NCBI GenBank assembly: GCA_910584915.1 | Contig: CAJUDM010000011.1 | Span: forward strand, 38,038-102,037 | Source of the DNA: an uncultured Lachnospiraceae bacterium | Lineage (GTDB): Bacteria; Bacillota; Clostridia; Lachnospirales; Lachnospiraceae | Direction of reading: 5' to 3' | Length of the DNA stretch: 64,000 nt | Shown here: in pieces, positions 32,542-41,676 of the stretch | How positions within the stretch are numbered: the first letter of the stretch is position 1 | Layout of the letters: each line of letters begins with the position of its first letter | Translations under genes and position numbers: made by a program | The notes under the pieces: generated by a model | The model's database searches: none | What the model saw: the letters and a program-made list of their open reading frames with translations, nothing else | What the model was told of the DNA's origin: nothing

Positions 32542-33405
32542 ATGTTACTGATAGGCTCACATGTCGGAATGAGTGGAAAAGAAATGTTTTTGGGTTCTGT
32601 AAAAGAAGCCCTCTCCTATAACGCCAACACCTTTATGGTCTATACAGGCGCTCCCCAGAATACCCGGAGAAAAGAACTGTCCGAACTGAGGATTCCCGAA
32701 GCCCGGGCTCTGATGAGAGAAGAGGGCATCACACAGTTCATCGTACACGCGCCCTATATCATCAATCTTGCCAATGCGGTCAATCCCTCCACTTTTGAAC
32801 TCGCCGTAGAATTTCTGGAAAAGGAGATCACGAGGAGCGCTGGCATGGGAAGCCATATTCTGGTACTGCACCCCGGCTCCCATGTCGGCGAAGGAAAAGA
32901 TACCGGTATCAGAAAGATCACGGAGGGATTAAATAAGATCCTGACTGCCGATACGCCCGTCCATATCGCACTGGAAACCATGGCGGGAAAAGGCTCCGAG
33001 ATCGGCAGCACTTTTGAAGAACTGGCGGAAATCTATGAAAAAACCGTACATTCCGAAAAACTTAAGGTCTGCATGGACACCTGCCATATGCATGACGCGG
33101 GGTATGATGTGATTCATAACTTTGATGGGATTCTGACAGAATTTGACAAGCTTCTCGGCATATCCCGGATCGCCGCCATCCATTTAAACGACAGCAAGAA
33201 CCCGCAGGGATCCCGCAAGGACAGGCATGCCAACCTGGGGGACGGCTATATCGGATTTGAGGCGCTCTCCCGCATCGCCCACCATCCAGCCCTTTCGGAT
33301 ATCCCGAAAATTCTGGAGACGCCCTACATTCCGCTGGCGGATGATCCCGATAAAAAGGTGCCGCCCTACAGGGAGGAGATCGCAAGGCTGCGGGATGCCG
33401 GTTAA
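32542..33405 (+). CDS. nfo: Endonuclease IV (apurinic/apyrimidinic endonuclease)
   Basis: 287 residues, a TIM-barrel AP endonuclease with three metal ions. Metal-binding signatures are LVLHPGSHVGEG, CMDTCHMHDAGYD and HLNDSKNPQGSRKDRHANLG followed by GDGYIGFEA. It cuts DNA 5' to abasic sites in base-excision repair. Its stop overlaps that of the convergent helicase gene by two bases, so both transcripts end into each other. Length is normal for the family. Confidence 0.95.
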   Translation: MLLIGSHVGMSGKEMFLGSVKEALSYNANTFMVYTGAPQNTRRKELSELRIPEARALMREEGITQFIVHAPYIINLANAVNPSTFELAVEFLEKEITRSAGMGSHILVLHPGSHVGEGKDTGIRKITEGLNKILTADTPVHIALETMAGKGSEIGSTFEELAEIYEKTVHSEKLKVCMDTCHMHDAGYDVIHNFDGILTEFDKLLGISRIAAIHLNDSKNPQGSRKDRHANLGDGYIGFEALSRIAHHPALSDIPKILETPYIPLADDPDKKVPPYREEIARLRDAG

Positions 33406-36170
33406 GTCCACCTCCTCCAAAATTCCTTCACATGGAACGCCGCATGATTACAGGTGGTCACCCGGTACTGCTCCCATTCTCTCGGAAACATCCTCTGATA
33501 GGAGCGCTGCAAAAAACGCTCATCCAAAAGCGCCACGATACCGACATCATCCACCGTGCGGATCACCCTGCCCGCCGCCTGCAGCACTTTATTCATTCCC
33601 GGGTACTGGTAGGCATAGTCAAAACCGTTTTTCGACTGTTTATCAAAATACTGACGGATGATCTCCCGTTCATTGCACACCTGCGGCAGCCCGGTCCCCA
33701 CAATGATCGCGCCGATCAGCCGATCCTGCTTTAAGTCGATGCCCTCGCTGAAAATCCCGCCCAGCACACAGAATCCCAGAAGAGACTGCCTTTCGCCATC
33801 ATCTCTCTTCCCCTTCTGACCGACCGGCACATCCTTTCCTGATGCAGTCTCCGGCGGCATCAAAGCATCCGGTACAGTATTTTCTGCTGTTGTCCCCCTC
33901 ATTACTGCCTCCCTTACTGCGGCGTCTTCTGCTACAGCGTCTTCTACTACCATGTCCTCTACTACAGCACCCTCCCCGCGGCCTGCTTCGCCCGCAGAAA
34001 ACCGGTTCAAAAATTCCTCCCTCTCCTTCTCCCCCATGTACTCTTCCTGCACAACGCATATCTCCCGCCCCGCATCATAAAAGGTTTCCTGATAGACATC
34101 ATATACCTCTCTCAGAAAAGCATGGGAGGGAAAGAAGATCAGATAATTTCCCCGCCTCTGCGCCGTGATCTCCTTGATATAGGAAGCCGCCCTGAAATAT
34201 TCCCCCGGTCCCCGCCTTGTATATTTGCTGGTGATATCGGAACCGATAAAAAGTCCCCGTTTTTCAGGTGAAAAGACGGAGGACGCGTACACCTCATAAT
34301 CCTCCTTACCTCCCCCCAGAAGCCCCTTGTAATACTGAATCGGCAGAAAAGTCGCTGAGAACAGAATACTGCTCCTGCCCCGCATCATACATTCCTCCAG
34401 GTTCCCGGACGGATCGACGCAGAAAAGTTTCAGCATAAAACTATCGTCTTTCTGCATTTCCCCATAAATGACATACTTGTCATTTAGTTTGTCATAAATC
34501 AGCAAAAAGTGCGATATCTCAAAGTAAAACTCCAACACCGCTTTCCTGACAGGACTGTCATCATGGTCCTCCAGAAACCTTTCCATCTGTGCCGCCAGCT
34601 TATTTAACGGCAGGATAAACGCCTCGATGCTTTCAAGAACCTGATAGTTCTCACACTCCTTTTTATAGTTGAGGAGCTGCCTGTTGCAGCGCTCAAGCAG
34701 TGAGCCCATCTTTTTGTCATACCCCTTAACGATCTTTTTGAGCGCCAGAAAATCCTCTTTTTTCAGTTCGGCGCTGTACATCTCCCGCCCCCTGTCCACC
34801 AGGTTATGCGCCTCATCCACCAGAAAGATGTACTCCCGCCTTACGCCCTCCGCAAAAAATCTCTTCAGATAGACATGGGGATCAAACACATAATTATAGT
34901 CACAGATCACCCCGTCCGCAAACAGGCTCATATCCAGACACATCTCAAAAGGGCAGACCTGATGCTTCCCGGCGTAAGCCTCTATGAGCTCCCTCGTAAA
35001 GCTGACTTCATGAGTCAACATATCATAGACCGCATCATTCACCCTGTCATAGTGCCCCTTCGCGTAGGGACACGCCGCCGGATTGCACTCCGCCTCCTCC
35101 AAAAAGCAGATTTTGTCCCGCGCAGTCAATATCACAGTCTTAAACAGCAGCCCTCCATCCCGCAGAATAGAAAAAGCCTCCTCCGCCACCGTCCTGGTGA
35201 TGGTTTTTGCGGTCAGATAAAACAGCTTCTCCGCCATCTGCTCTCCCACAGCCTTCACCGACGGAAACACCGTGGACAATGTTTTCCCGACTCCTGTGGG
35301 TGCCTCGATAAACAGCTTCTTTTTGTGGTACAGAGTCTGATAGACATAGGTGACAAGCTCTTTCTGCCCTTCCCGATAGGGGAAAGGAAACTCCATTTCC
35401 CGGATAGACCGCTGCCTTTTTTCCTGCCAGTCCACCTCATAGTCCGACCACTTCTGATAGGACCGCATCAGATCACCGAACCACCTCTCCAGATCCTGAA
35501 AACGGTAATCTCTGAAAAAATACTGCAGCTCCTCCGTCTCCATATTGCAGTAGGTCATACGAACACGGATGTAGGGCAGGTTATTTTGCTTTGCATAGAT
35601 GAAGGCATAGCATTTTGCCTGCGCCAGATGCACCATGACGGGCGCTTTCATCCTGCTGACATCCGCGTAAGTACCCTTGATCTCATCTATGACAACTGTG
35701 TCATCTATTCTGTCAGGATATTGCTCCTGCCCCTCCATACCGCCTTCCGCACTATGCTCCGTTTCAGATCCTGTACCATTTGGCTTTTCCGGTATTATGC
35801 CGCTCTCCACACCGTTTCCGGCTTCACCCTCTGTCTTTATCTCAATACTGTTTCCCGTCTCAAGCTTTGTCCGTCCTCTTTCCCGCTCATCAAACCAGTC
35901 CGGCGCTTCTCTCAGGATCCGCCGCGCCAACTGCCCGTCAATAATGCCGTCCGCCCTGCCCTCCACAAGGATATCATACTTTGGTGTATGATAAGTATAT
36001 TTTAATGTGACTTCCGCATGATAATCAGCCCCCATACGCCGCTGAAGCATACGGTGGATTCTGCCGCCCTCCTGCATAGCCGTATCAGGAGCCGCCGCTT
36101 TTCTGTTGTCGATATCTCCGCTCCGCAGAATAAATTCTACAAGATTGCGGACAGATGTGATCACTTCCAT
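33402..36170 (-). CDS. XPD/DinG-type Fe-S DNA helicase with PD-(D/E)xK-like N-terminus
   Basis: 922 residues, SF2 helicase of the DinG/Rad3 group. Walker A is EAPTGVGKTLSTVFPS and the DEAH box is VDEAHNLVDRG. Four cysteines between them (CFLEEAECNPAACPYA, VCPFEMC) fit the XPD Fe-S domain. Motifs V/VI are GGIFSEGIDLKQDR and QAAGRVIRTVDD. The N-terminal ~250 residues (VEGRADGIID, then VVIDEIKGTYADV and AQAKCYAFIYA) resemble a RecB/Cas4-like nuclease domain. About 65 residues of Val/Glu/Asp/Ala repeats (VVEDMVVEDAVAEDAA) are inserted before motif IV/V. ATG 36170 has AAAGGA and a -10 upstream. Probable role in DNA repair. Confidence 0.88.
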   Translation of the reverse strand: MEVITSVRNLVEFILRSGDIDNRKAAAPDTAMQEGGRIHRMLQRRMGADYHAEVTLKYTYHTPKYDILVEGRADGIIDGQLARRILREAPDWFDERERGRTKLETGNSIEIKTEGEAGNGVESGIIPEKPNGTGSETEHSAEGGMEGQEQYPDRIDDTVVIDEIKGTYADVSRMKAPVMVHLAQAKCYAFIYAKQNNLPYIRVRMTYCNMETEELQYFFRDYRFQDLERWFGDLMRSYQKWSDYEVDWQEKRQRSIREMEFPFPYREGQKELVTYVYQTLYHKKKLFIEAPTGVGKTLSTVFPSVKAVGEQMAEKLFYLTAKTITRTVAEEAFSILRDGGLLFKTVILTARDKICFLEEAECNPAACPYAKGHYDRVNDAVYDMLTHEVSFTRELIEAYAGKHQVCPFEMCLDMSLFADGVICDYNYVFDPHVYLKRFFAEGVRREYIFLVDEAHNLVDRGREMYSAELKKEDFLALKKIVKGYDKKMGSLLERCNRQLLNYKKECENYQVLESIEAFILPLNKLAAQMERFLEDHDDSPVRKAVLEFYFEISHFLLIYDKLNDKYVIYGEMQKDDSFMLKLFCVDPSGNLEECMMRGRSSILFSATFLPIQYYKGLLGGGKEDYEVYASSVFSPEKRGLFIGSDITSKYTRRGPGEYFRAASYIKEITAQRRGNYLIFFPSHAFLREVYDVYQETFYDAGREICVVQEEYMGEKEREEFLNRFSAGEAGRGEGAVVEDMVVEDAVAEDAAVREAVMRGTTAENTVPDALMPPETASGKDVPVGQKGKRDDGERQSLLGFCVLGGIFSEGIDLKQDRLIGAIIVGTGLPQVCNEREIIRQYFDKQSKNGFDYAYQYPGMNKVLQAAGRVIRTVDDVGIVALLDERFLQRSYQRMFPREWEQYRVTTCNHAAFHVKEFWRRWT

Positions 36171-36773
36171 AAGAATTCCTTTATCGATGATTATTTCTTT
36201 TGCGGATATTATACATAAACTCACAAACCCGCACTTTCAGCGCTTTCTGTCCGATTTCATCGGACGTTTGCTCGTTAATATCCACAGAAAAACAAATGTT
36301 CGCTTCGCAGCCACTTGTTTTTCTTTTGTGGATATTATATCATGAATCTTTTCCGCAGTGCGAGTTCGAAAAACCTGCGGTTTTCCGAACTCACGGGCTT
36401 CCGCCCTATGGAAAAAGCCAGATAAAAATCTGCTTATGTGCAAGCACAACACATCTTTTTATCAGTCTTTTTCCGCACTGCTCACTGCCTTCGTGGATAT
36501 TATACCATGTCTATCGACATGGTACGCTTCGCGATGCACACTCGCTTCGCTCGGCGCTGGTATCATATCTGTCGATATTATACCATGTTTTTGCTTGCAT
36601 ATATAAAAAAAAAGGAGTTTAATAGTACTGGTGGGTAACAGTTCAGTTTTTAGGCTTCACTGTTACACTGGCGGATTACGTAGCCTGTGCCGGAATCACT
36701 GTGCCATCAGGCATAAATATCAGAATTATCCGCATAAAAATAAACCACATATAGTTAAAGAAAGGATCAATCA
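36171..36773. promoter_or_regulatory. Structured intergenic region with hairpins and four minus-strand -10 boxes
   Basis: No gene is supported. Minus-strand TATAAT sequences lie at 36208-36213 (serving the helicase gene), 36334-36339, 36499-36504 and 36577-36582; the third and fourth are extended (TGGTATAAT). Hairpins: 36362-36375 with 36379-36392 (13 of 14 bp), 36410-36428 with 36456-36474 (17 of 19), and GTAACAGT/ACTGTTAC at 36635-36666 before asnA. The segment 36365-36418 repeats 29157-29215, and 36454-36508 repeats the leader at 57625-57683. asnA itself has AAAGGATC at its start. Confidence 0.6.
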
Positions 36774-37784
36774 ATGAGCAATATTACCATACCAGAAAAC
36801 TATCAATCCGAATTAAACCTTCACGATACTCAGGTCGCGATCAAGCTGGTCAAAGACTGCTTTCAGGAGCTTCTGACAGAACGCCTCCATCTGCAAAGGG
36901 TATCGGCACCGCTGTTCGTAACACCGGAATCAGGCCTGAACGACAACTTAAACGGCATAGAGCGCCCTGTCGGTTTTACGATGAAAGAGCAGAATGAAAG
37001 AAAAGCGGAGGTCGTTCAATCCCTTGCGAAGTGGAAGCGCTACGCCCTGAAAAAATACGGCTTCCACTACGGGGAAGGGCTCTATACCGATATGAATGCC
37101 ATCCGCCGGGATGAGGAGACCGACAATATTCACTCCATCTTCGTGGATCAGTGGGATTGGGAGCGGATCATAGACAAGGATGAGCGCAATTTAGATACTC
37201 TAAAGAATGTTGTGCGGGATGTCTACCGGGTGCTCTGCAAGACAGAAAAATATATGGCGATCCAGTATGACTACATAACCGAGATCCTGCCGAAAGATAT
37301 TTTCTTTATCACAACGCAGGAACTCGAAGACCTGTACCCGGATGCCACACCGAAACAGAGAGAATACTATATCACCAGAGAAAAAGGCGCTGTCTGCCTG
37401 ATGCAGATCGGCGATAAGCTTGCCTCCGGAGAGCGCCACGACGGCAGAGCGCCGGACTATGACGACTGGGCGCTGAACGCGGACATCATCGTCTACTACC
37501 CGGTGCTGGATATCGCACTGGAGTTATCCTCCATGGGTATCCGCGTGGACGAGGACTCTTTAAAAGAACAGCTCGCAAAAACCGGCTGTGAGGAACGCGC
37601 CGAACTCCCCTTCCAGAAGGCGATTCTCGAGAAGGAACTTCCCTATACAATAGGCGGCGGTATCGGCCAGTCCCGTATCTGTATGTTCTTCCTGCGCAAA
37701 GCCCATATCGGGGAAGTGCAGAGCTCTATCTGGCCCGATGAGACGGTGAAGGCGATGGAGGAGAGAGGGGTAAAGCTGTTGTAA
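36774..37784 (+). CDS. asnA: Aspartate--ammonia ligase (asparagine synthetase A)
   Basis: 336 residues, AsnA family, a class II aminoacyl-tRNA-synthetase-like fold that makes asparagine from aspartate, ATP and ammonia. Signatures: RVSAPLFVTPESGLNDNLNG, GLYTDMNAIRRDE, HSIFVDQWDWE, and near the end GGGIGQSRICMFFLRKAHIG and EVQSSIWP. Full length. The leader has a small hairpin but no T-box. Cytoplasmic housekeeping enzyme. Confidence 0.97.
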   Translation: MSNITIPENYQSELNLHDTQVAIKLVKDCFQELLTERLHLQRVSAPLFVTPESGLNDNLNGIERPVGFTMKEQNERKAEVVQSLAKWKRYALKKYGFHYGEGLYTDMNAIRRDEETDNIHSIFVDQWDWERIIDKDERNLDTLKNVVRDVYRVLCKTEKYMAIQYDYITEILPKDIFFITTQELEDLYPDATPKQREYYITREKGAVCLMQIGDKLASGERHDGRAPDYDDWALNADIIVYYPVLDIALELSSMGIRVDEDSLKEQLAKTGCEERAELPFQKAILEKELPYTIGGGIGQSRICMFFLRKAHIGEVQSSIWPDETVKAMEERGVKLL

Positions 37785-37868
37785 GATACATATACCCGAT
37801 ATCCCTTTTCTGTAAGCCTGCGAGAAATCATCAAACGATATTTTTCCGGGAGACGCCAACCAAAAGTT

Positions 37869-37908
37869 CAACCGGAAAGCACTCTTGTCACAGTGTGCCT
37901 TCCGGTTG
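37869..37908. terminator. Hairpin between convergent asnA and lipoprotein genes
   Basis: CAACCGGAA (37869-37877) pairs with TTCCGGTTG (37900-37908), extended by GCAC/GTGT. No long T-run follows in either direction, but its position between convergent genes fits a shared terminator. Confidence 0.5.
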
Positions 37909-37962
37909 ATATAGTAACAATGAACGCTTATTCCTGTGAGGTCAACAGGCATTATTTTATCT

Positions 37963-39237
37963 TTATCCCAATACATCAATCATTTTCTTTGAAACCCTGT
38001 TACTGACATCCAGATAATATTTCAATTCCTCATCATTCATCTCGCTCTCATCCCACGCTTCAAATTTTTCTGTCATTTCAACGTTTCTGTCCAGCATATC
38101 CATATAGCCGTCGATCAATGTCCTGTCGGTGGGATTTTCCTGATATTTTTTCATAAAATCACAATATTCATCATAAAAAGCTTCATAGCTGTCCATCGCC
38201 TCTTTAAACTCGGGACGGATACCGTCAACCGTTTTCTTATCCGCATCAGAATTAGTATCGCTGTCTGTATCTTCGGGTGCGGCATCCTCAACGCTTTCCT
38301 CTTCTTTTGAATCTTCTCCGTGTCTGTCATAGGGAGCCTCGACAGTACCGCTCAGTGCAAAATCATCTTCCTCATAATACATATAAATATTATAGCCCTC
38401 CGCATCATCCGCAGAATAAAATCCTTCGTAGCCATTTGCTTCAACCGTATATCCCATGCTCTTACATTCCTCAACATAGGCATTAAATTGTTCAAGCGAC
38501 ATACCATATGCATCAAACATAAAGAGTTCTTCCGTATCCAGGCTGCTTCCCAACACTTTTGCGTCTGGCTTTGGAATTTTATTGCCAAGATCCGTCTGCG
38601 TCCACTGATATGCTGCTTCTGTCTCCGATTCTACAGAATATTTCCCTGAATTATAGTCATAATAAACCGTATGTATCTTATCTTTATCAACATATCTAAC
38701 TGTTGCAATATCGGGTTCCACCAAACGGTAATGGTTTATATCTTTCAAATAATAGTATCCCGTATAATAGTAACAGTTTACACTTGTTACAGACTCTCCG
38801 GCATCCGTGATTCTCTCTGTCTCCGCGTGCATGGAAATAGGGTATTCCTTCAGTTCCTCTATTTCCTCATCGCTCGCCTCAAACATTTCCTGGATATCCG
38901 TATAAAATGTTTCTTTCTCTTCTTCTGTAAGACCAGATCTTTCTTGAAAAGTAATCTCAAAACCTGCAATCATATAGCTTGAATTGTTTGTATAGCTCAA
39001 AAGAACACAGCGCTTACCGTCAACAATGCCCTCATCAACTTCCCAGTTGATATCCTCTATATTAAATTCCGCCTTTGAGGTATTCTCACTCTCTGATGCC
39101 TCCTTTTTATCAACAGTTCCCTCTTCCCCGTAAGAGGGTGGAATATCTCCCGGATTACCAGATACCTCTTTGTTTCCGCAGGCAGAAATCAGTACGGAAC
39201 ACAAACCAAGCAGCAGCACACATAATTTCTTTCTCAT
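37963..39237 (-). CDS. Lipoprotein resembling DUF6591 proteins
   Basis: 424 residues with a lipoprotein signal (MRKKLCVLLLGLCSVLISAC; modified Cys at 20) and an acidic linker. The C-terminal ~85 residues (RPEFKEAMDSYEAFYDEYCD, FMKKYQENPTD) are what I recognise as a DUF6591-like domain. A repeat-like segment GMSLEQFNAYVEECKSMGYT precedes it. An FxAK-type extracellular domain for ligand binding is possible, but function is unknown. Divergent from the small HTH gene. Confidence 0.7.
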   Translation of the reverse strand: MRKKLCVLLLGLCSVLISACGNKEVSGNPGDIPPSYGEEGTVDKKEASESENTSKAEFNIEDINWEVDEGIVDGKRCVLLSYTNNSSYMIAGFEITFQERSGLTEEEKETFYTDIQEMFEASDEEIEELKEYPISMHAETERITDAGESVTSVNCYYYTGYYYLKDINHYRLVEPDIATVRYVDKDKIHTVYYDYNSGKYSVESETEAAYQWTQTDLGNKIPKPDAKVLGSSLDTEELFMFDAYGMSLEQFNAYVEECKSMGYTVEANGYEGFYSADDAEGYNIYMYYEEDDFALSGTVEAPYDRHGEDSKEEESVEDAAPEDTDSDTNSDADKKTVDGIRPEFKEAMDSYEAFYDEYCDFMKKYQENPTDRTLIDGYMDMLDRNVEMTEKFEAWDESEMNDEELKYYLDVSNRVSKKMIDVLG

Positions 39238-39322
39238 AATTGTATCTCCTTTTCATATTAGTGAATATATCATATCATTTATTGCGTTCTCGTGCAATTA
39301 TTTTTCTTCAAATCTACATAAA

Positions 39323-39344
39323 ATATTGCACAGAGGTACAATAT
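39323..39344. promoter_or_regulatory. Inverted-repeat operator over the HTH gene start
   Basis: ATATTGCAC-AGAG-GTACAATAT, arms matching 8 of 9, ends one base before the ATG at 39346 and covers the AGAGG ribosome binding site. A bound repressor would block both transcription and start-site access, so autoregulation by the HTH protein is likely. A further half site GTGCAAT lies just upstream. Confidence 0.55.
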
Positions 39345-39345
39345 C

Positions 39346-39612
39346 ATGAAAAATGAAAAAAGTATTGACAGAGTCATTCAGGTAAATAATGTTGACATAG
39401 GCAAAAATATAGCCGATATACGCAAAGCCATGCACATTAAACAAACGGATATGGTCGCCCGCCTTCAAACTAACGGTGTGGACATTTCTATTTACTCATA
39501 CAACAGAATTGAAAAAGGCACCCAAAATCCAACTGTATTATTCTTGCATGCCTGTTGCCGTATCCTCGATTGTGATATGAATACGATATTCGATTATAAA
39601 CCCTCCATCTAA
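39346..39612 (+). CDS. Xre-family helix-turn-helix regulator
   Basis: 88 residues, a single Cro/CI-type HTH: IGKNIADIRKAMHIKQTDMV, ARLQTNGVDISIYSYNRIEK, then GTQNPTVLFLHACCRIL. Dimer size and lack of other domains suggest a local repressor. Divergently transcribed from the lipoprotein gene; the palindrome over its own start is the probable binding site. Confidence 0.85.
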   Translation: MKNEKSIDRVIQVNNVDIGKNIADIRKAMHIKQTDMVARLQTNGVDISIYSYNRIEKGTQNPTVLFLHACCRILDCDMNTIFDYKPSI

Positions 39613-39777
39613 AATCATCTATTTCTATCACATCAATCGGTAAGTCCGAGTTTAACTGCCATTGGTATAAAACATATTGACAGCACATTTATTTCTTCCT
39701 CATAAAATCACCTTCACATCTTTATTCGGGCAGTATCATTAATAGAGAGAAGTGGTTTATACTGCTATCTGCCAAAT

Positions 39778-40104
39778 TTAAAGATTTTTGATCAACCCGT
39801 ATACCTCACCGATCATGATCTCCATATTATCTATTTGCTCTTTCATTTTTTTCGCCTGGTTTTCCAGCACGGCTTTCAAAATATCATCAGGCGCATCAAT
39901 TATATCCCTAATCTCCTTTACGGTAAAACCCATCTGCTGAAAAAGCTTTATCCTTCTGATCCGCTCCTGTGACACCTCGTCATAAAGTAAATGTCCCCGT
40001 TCATTTTTCCCGGAAGCCGAGATCAGTCCCACCTTCTCATATCCCTGTACAGCACGCCTTGACACTCCAAAAGTATTGCCTATTTCACGCAATGTCATAT
40101 CCAT
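39778..40104 (-). CDS. MerR-family transcriptional regulator
   Basis: 108 residues. Winged-helix HTH at the N-terminus (TLREIGNTFGVSRRAVQGYE, KVGLISASGKNERGHLLYDE) then a coiled coil (NQAKKMKEQIDNMEIMIGEV). Too short for a C-terminal ligand domain. It has a MerR-type promoter with a perfect dyad just upstream, so it is probably autoregulated. The divergent genes it may have controlled are now decayed. Confidence 0.88.
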   Translation of the reverse strand: MDMTLREIGNTFGVSRRAVQGYEKVGLISASGKNERGHLLYDEVSQERIRRIKLFQQMGFTVKEIRDIIDAPDDILKAVLENQAKKMKEQIDNMEIMIGEVYGLIKNL

Positions 40105-40122
40105 ATTCGCTTCTCTCCTTTT

Positions 40123-40152
40123 AGCCTAAAATTGCACGTTACGTGCAGTCAA
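40123..40152 (-). promoter_or_regulatory. MerR-type promoter with perfect dyad
   Basis: Minus strand: TTGACT (40152-40147), a long 18-19 bp spacer holding the 15-bp palindrome TGCACGT-A-ACGTGCA (40133-40147), then TAGGCT (40128-40123). A stretched spacer with a dyad inside is the hallmark of MerR-controlled promoters. Confidence 0.6.
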
Positions 40153-40261
40153 CAGTTTTTTTAAATTTGTTTCGGACAGTAAAAACCACACTCTCTATAA
40201 AAGGGCAGGATTTTTTCGCGAATAGATACCAACTGTATGTAAATGTATTTATGGGAAGTTT

Positions 40262-41150
40262 ATGTCAGCAGACACGAATTCAAACTTCACAACTCGCAGG
40301 ATCGCTTACAGATCAATTTCACTCGTGGAATAGTGGCAGGTTGAATTGTTACAACTTCATCTATAAATTTATCCAAAATATTGACACGGAAATAATGAAT
40401 CCCCAGAATCACTCCCTTCTGATAATAGTATTCATGTAACTTTTGCTGATAATGCGTATCCGAAAATCGAATATTATACAGATGCCGAGCTGACGATCCC
40501 TGTCAATCACAATGAGTGCTATCTCAAGCCCAATGATCGTATTTATGCATCAATTCCCGCGTCTATCCACCCATCAAGTAATTATTTTAGCTTTGATCGA
40601 TTTTGTATCTATGCTTATGATGGGGACGGAAATACCCAAACAGAAAAAATGATATACCTGACGGATATGTTATTAACTACACAGCAACACCCGTTTCGAG
40701 TTATCGCCACCCAAAAATACCGGAGAAATCAAAGTTAATGCCACTGATCCTGATACAACGAATGCTAAAATCATGGAAGAAATCAAAATTATTTAGATGG
40801 ACAAATGTCTGTCATTTTGCCCAAACCGATCGGAGGAGTAATAGAATATACTGTTAATGGAGAAACTCTCTCCGGCGATACATGCACTTTGGACTGTGGT
40901 GCTGTCATTACCATGAATTTTACCCGGCGCAACAGTTTCCGGCACCATTAAAATTTATGAGGGGCAAAAACTCACTTTAAACTACATGCTTACTGATCCC
41001 AACTACCAGATTGCCCGCAACGGGTTTGGCAGTTTTTGGGATGGACTTATTCACAAAGAAACGGAAAGTGTCACTATACCCGTCTCTGAATCATTAGATG
41101 GTCAGACAATCAAATGCTCCGATTATATTACACTCGAACGAACGGAATGA
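40262..41150 (+). pseudogene. Decayed gene of unknown family
   Basis: Continuous protein-like sequence in changing frames: MSADTNSNFTTRRIAYRSIS, then NAYPKIEYYTDAELTIPVNH and FDRFCIYAYDGDGNTQTEKM, then IGGVIEYTVNGETLSG, then GTIKIYEGQKLTLNYMLTDP to IKCSDYITLERTE at a TGA at 41150. At least three frameshifts and several stops break it. I do not recognise the family; the beta-rich text suggests an extracytoplasmic or metal/phosphate-binding domain protein. First of three decayed genes in a row. Confidence 0.65.
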
Positions 41151-41156
41151 TAAAAA

Positions 41157-41676
41157 ATGACGCAAAAACCTGTCTCCGCCATTTCAAATAAATTTTTCCG
41201 ATGGTTTTACGGGCACCTTTGGATTATATTTTATATAATACTTTTTGCTTCTGCTTTTTACTGTCTGTTTATTGCCCCGTCAATCGGCAAATCAGCCGGC
41301 ATGGCAACAGGTTCCTTTAAAGGCATTACATCCGGAAGCCGCGAGGGAGCCGACGCAGGAGAAGAATCCGGATTAAGCGCTAAAGATATAGAAACAAAAA
41401 TTGTCGACAAAATAACTGCATCAGGAAATCTTGAAGTTTTACTTGTGGATATATGCCTCACTGACCTCTATACACAGGGCAATGATTATGCCGCAATCCC
41501 AAACAACTTATGACCCGATAAAAGATCATGTTACGATCAAACTCCCCCAACCTGAATTTACTCCTTATCTTGATGACAGTGCTATAGAAAAACTTACAGA
41601 ATACAAACGTCCTCTTTTTAATGGCAGTACTGAAAAGGGATATAAAGGATATCTGAACACCAGAGAACAACATTGA
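41157..41676 (+). pseudogene. Decayed DUF4230-like membrane protein gene
   Basis: It starts intact with MTQKPVSAISNKFF and a membrane helix (LWIIFYIILFASAFYCLFIA), a Gly/Ser-rich stretch, and NLEVLLVDICLTDLY. The frame then shifts near 41490 and continues as YDPIKDHVTIKLPQPEF and DDSAIEKLTEYKRPLFNGST to a stop at 41676. The LPxPEF element and layout resemble DUF4230 proteins. The true C-terminal part is missing, and uracil-DNA-glycosylase sequence follows at once, pointing to a deletion that fused two genes. Confidence 0.6.

Noticed and set aside
36237..36452. 71-residue minus-strand open frame in the hairpin region
   Set aside because: It runs through two hairpins and repeats and lacks a ribosome binding site.
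36590..36773. T-box or riboswitch before asnA
   Set aside because: Only an 8-bp hairpin is visible; no T-box sequence or known aptamer core.
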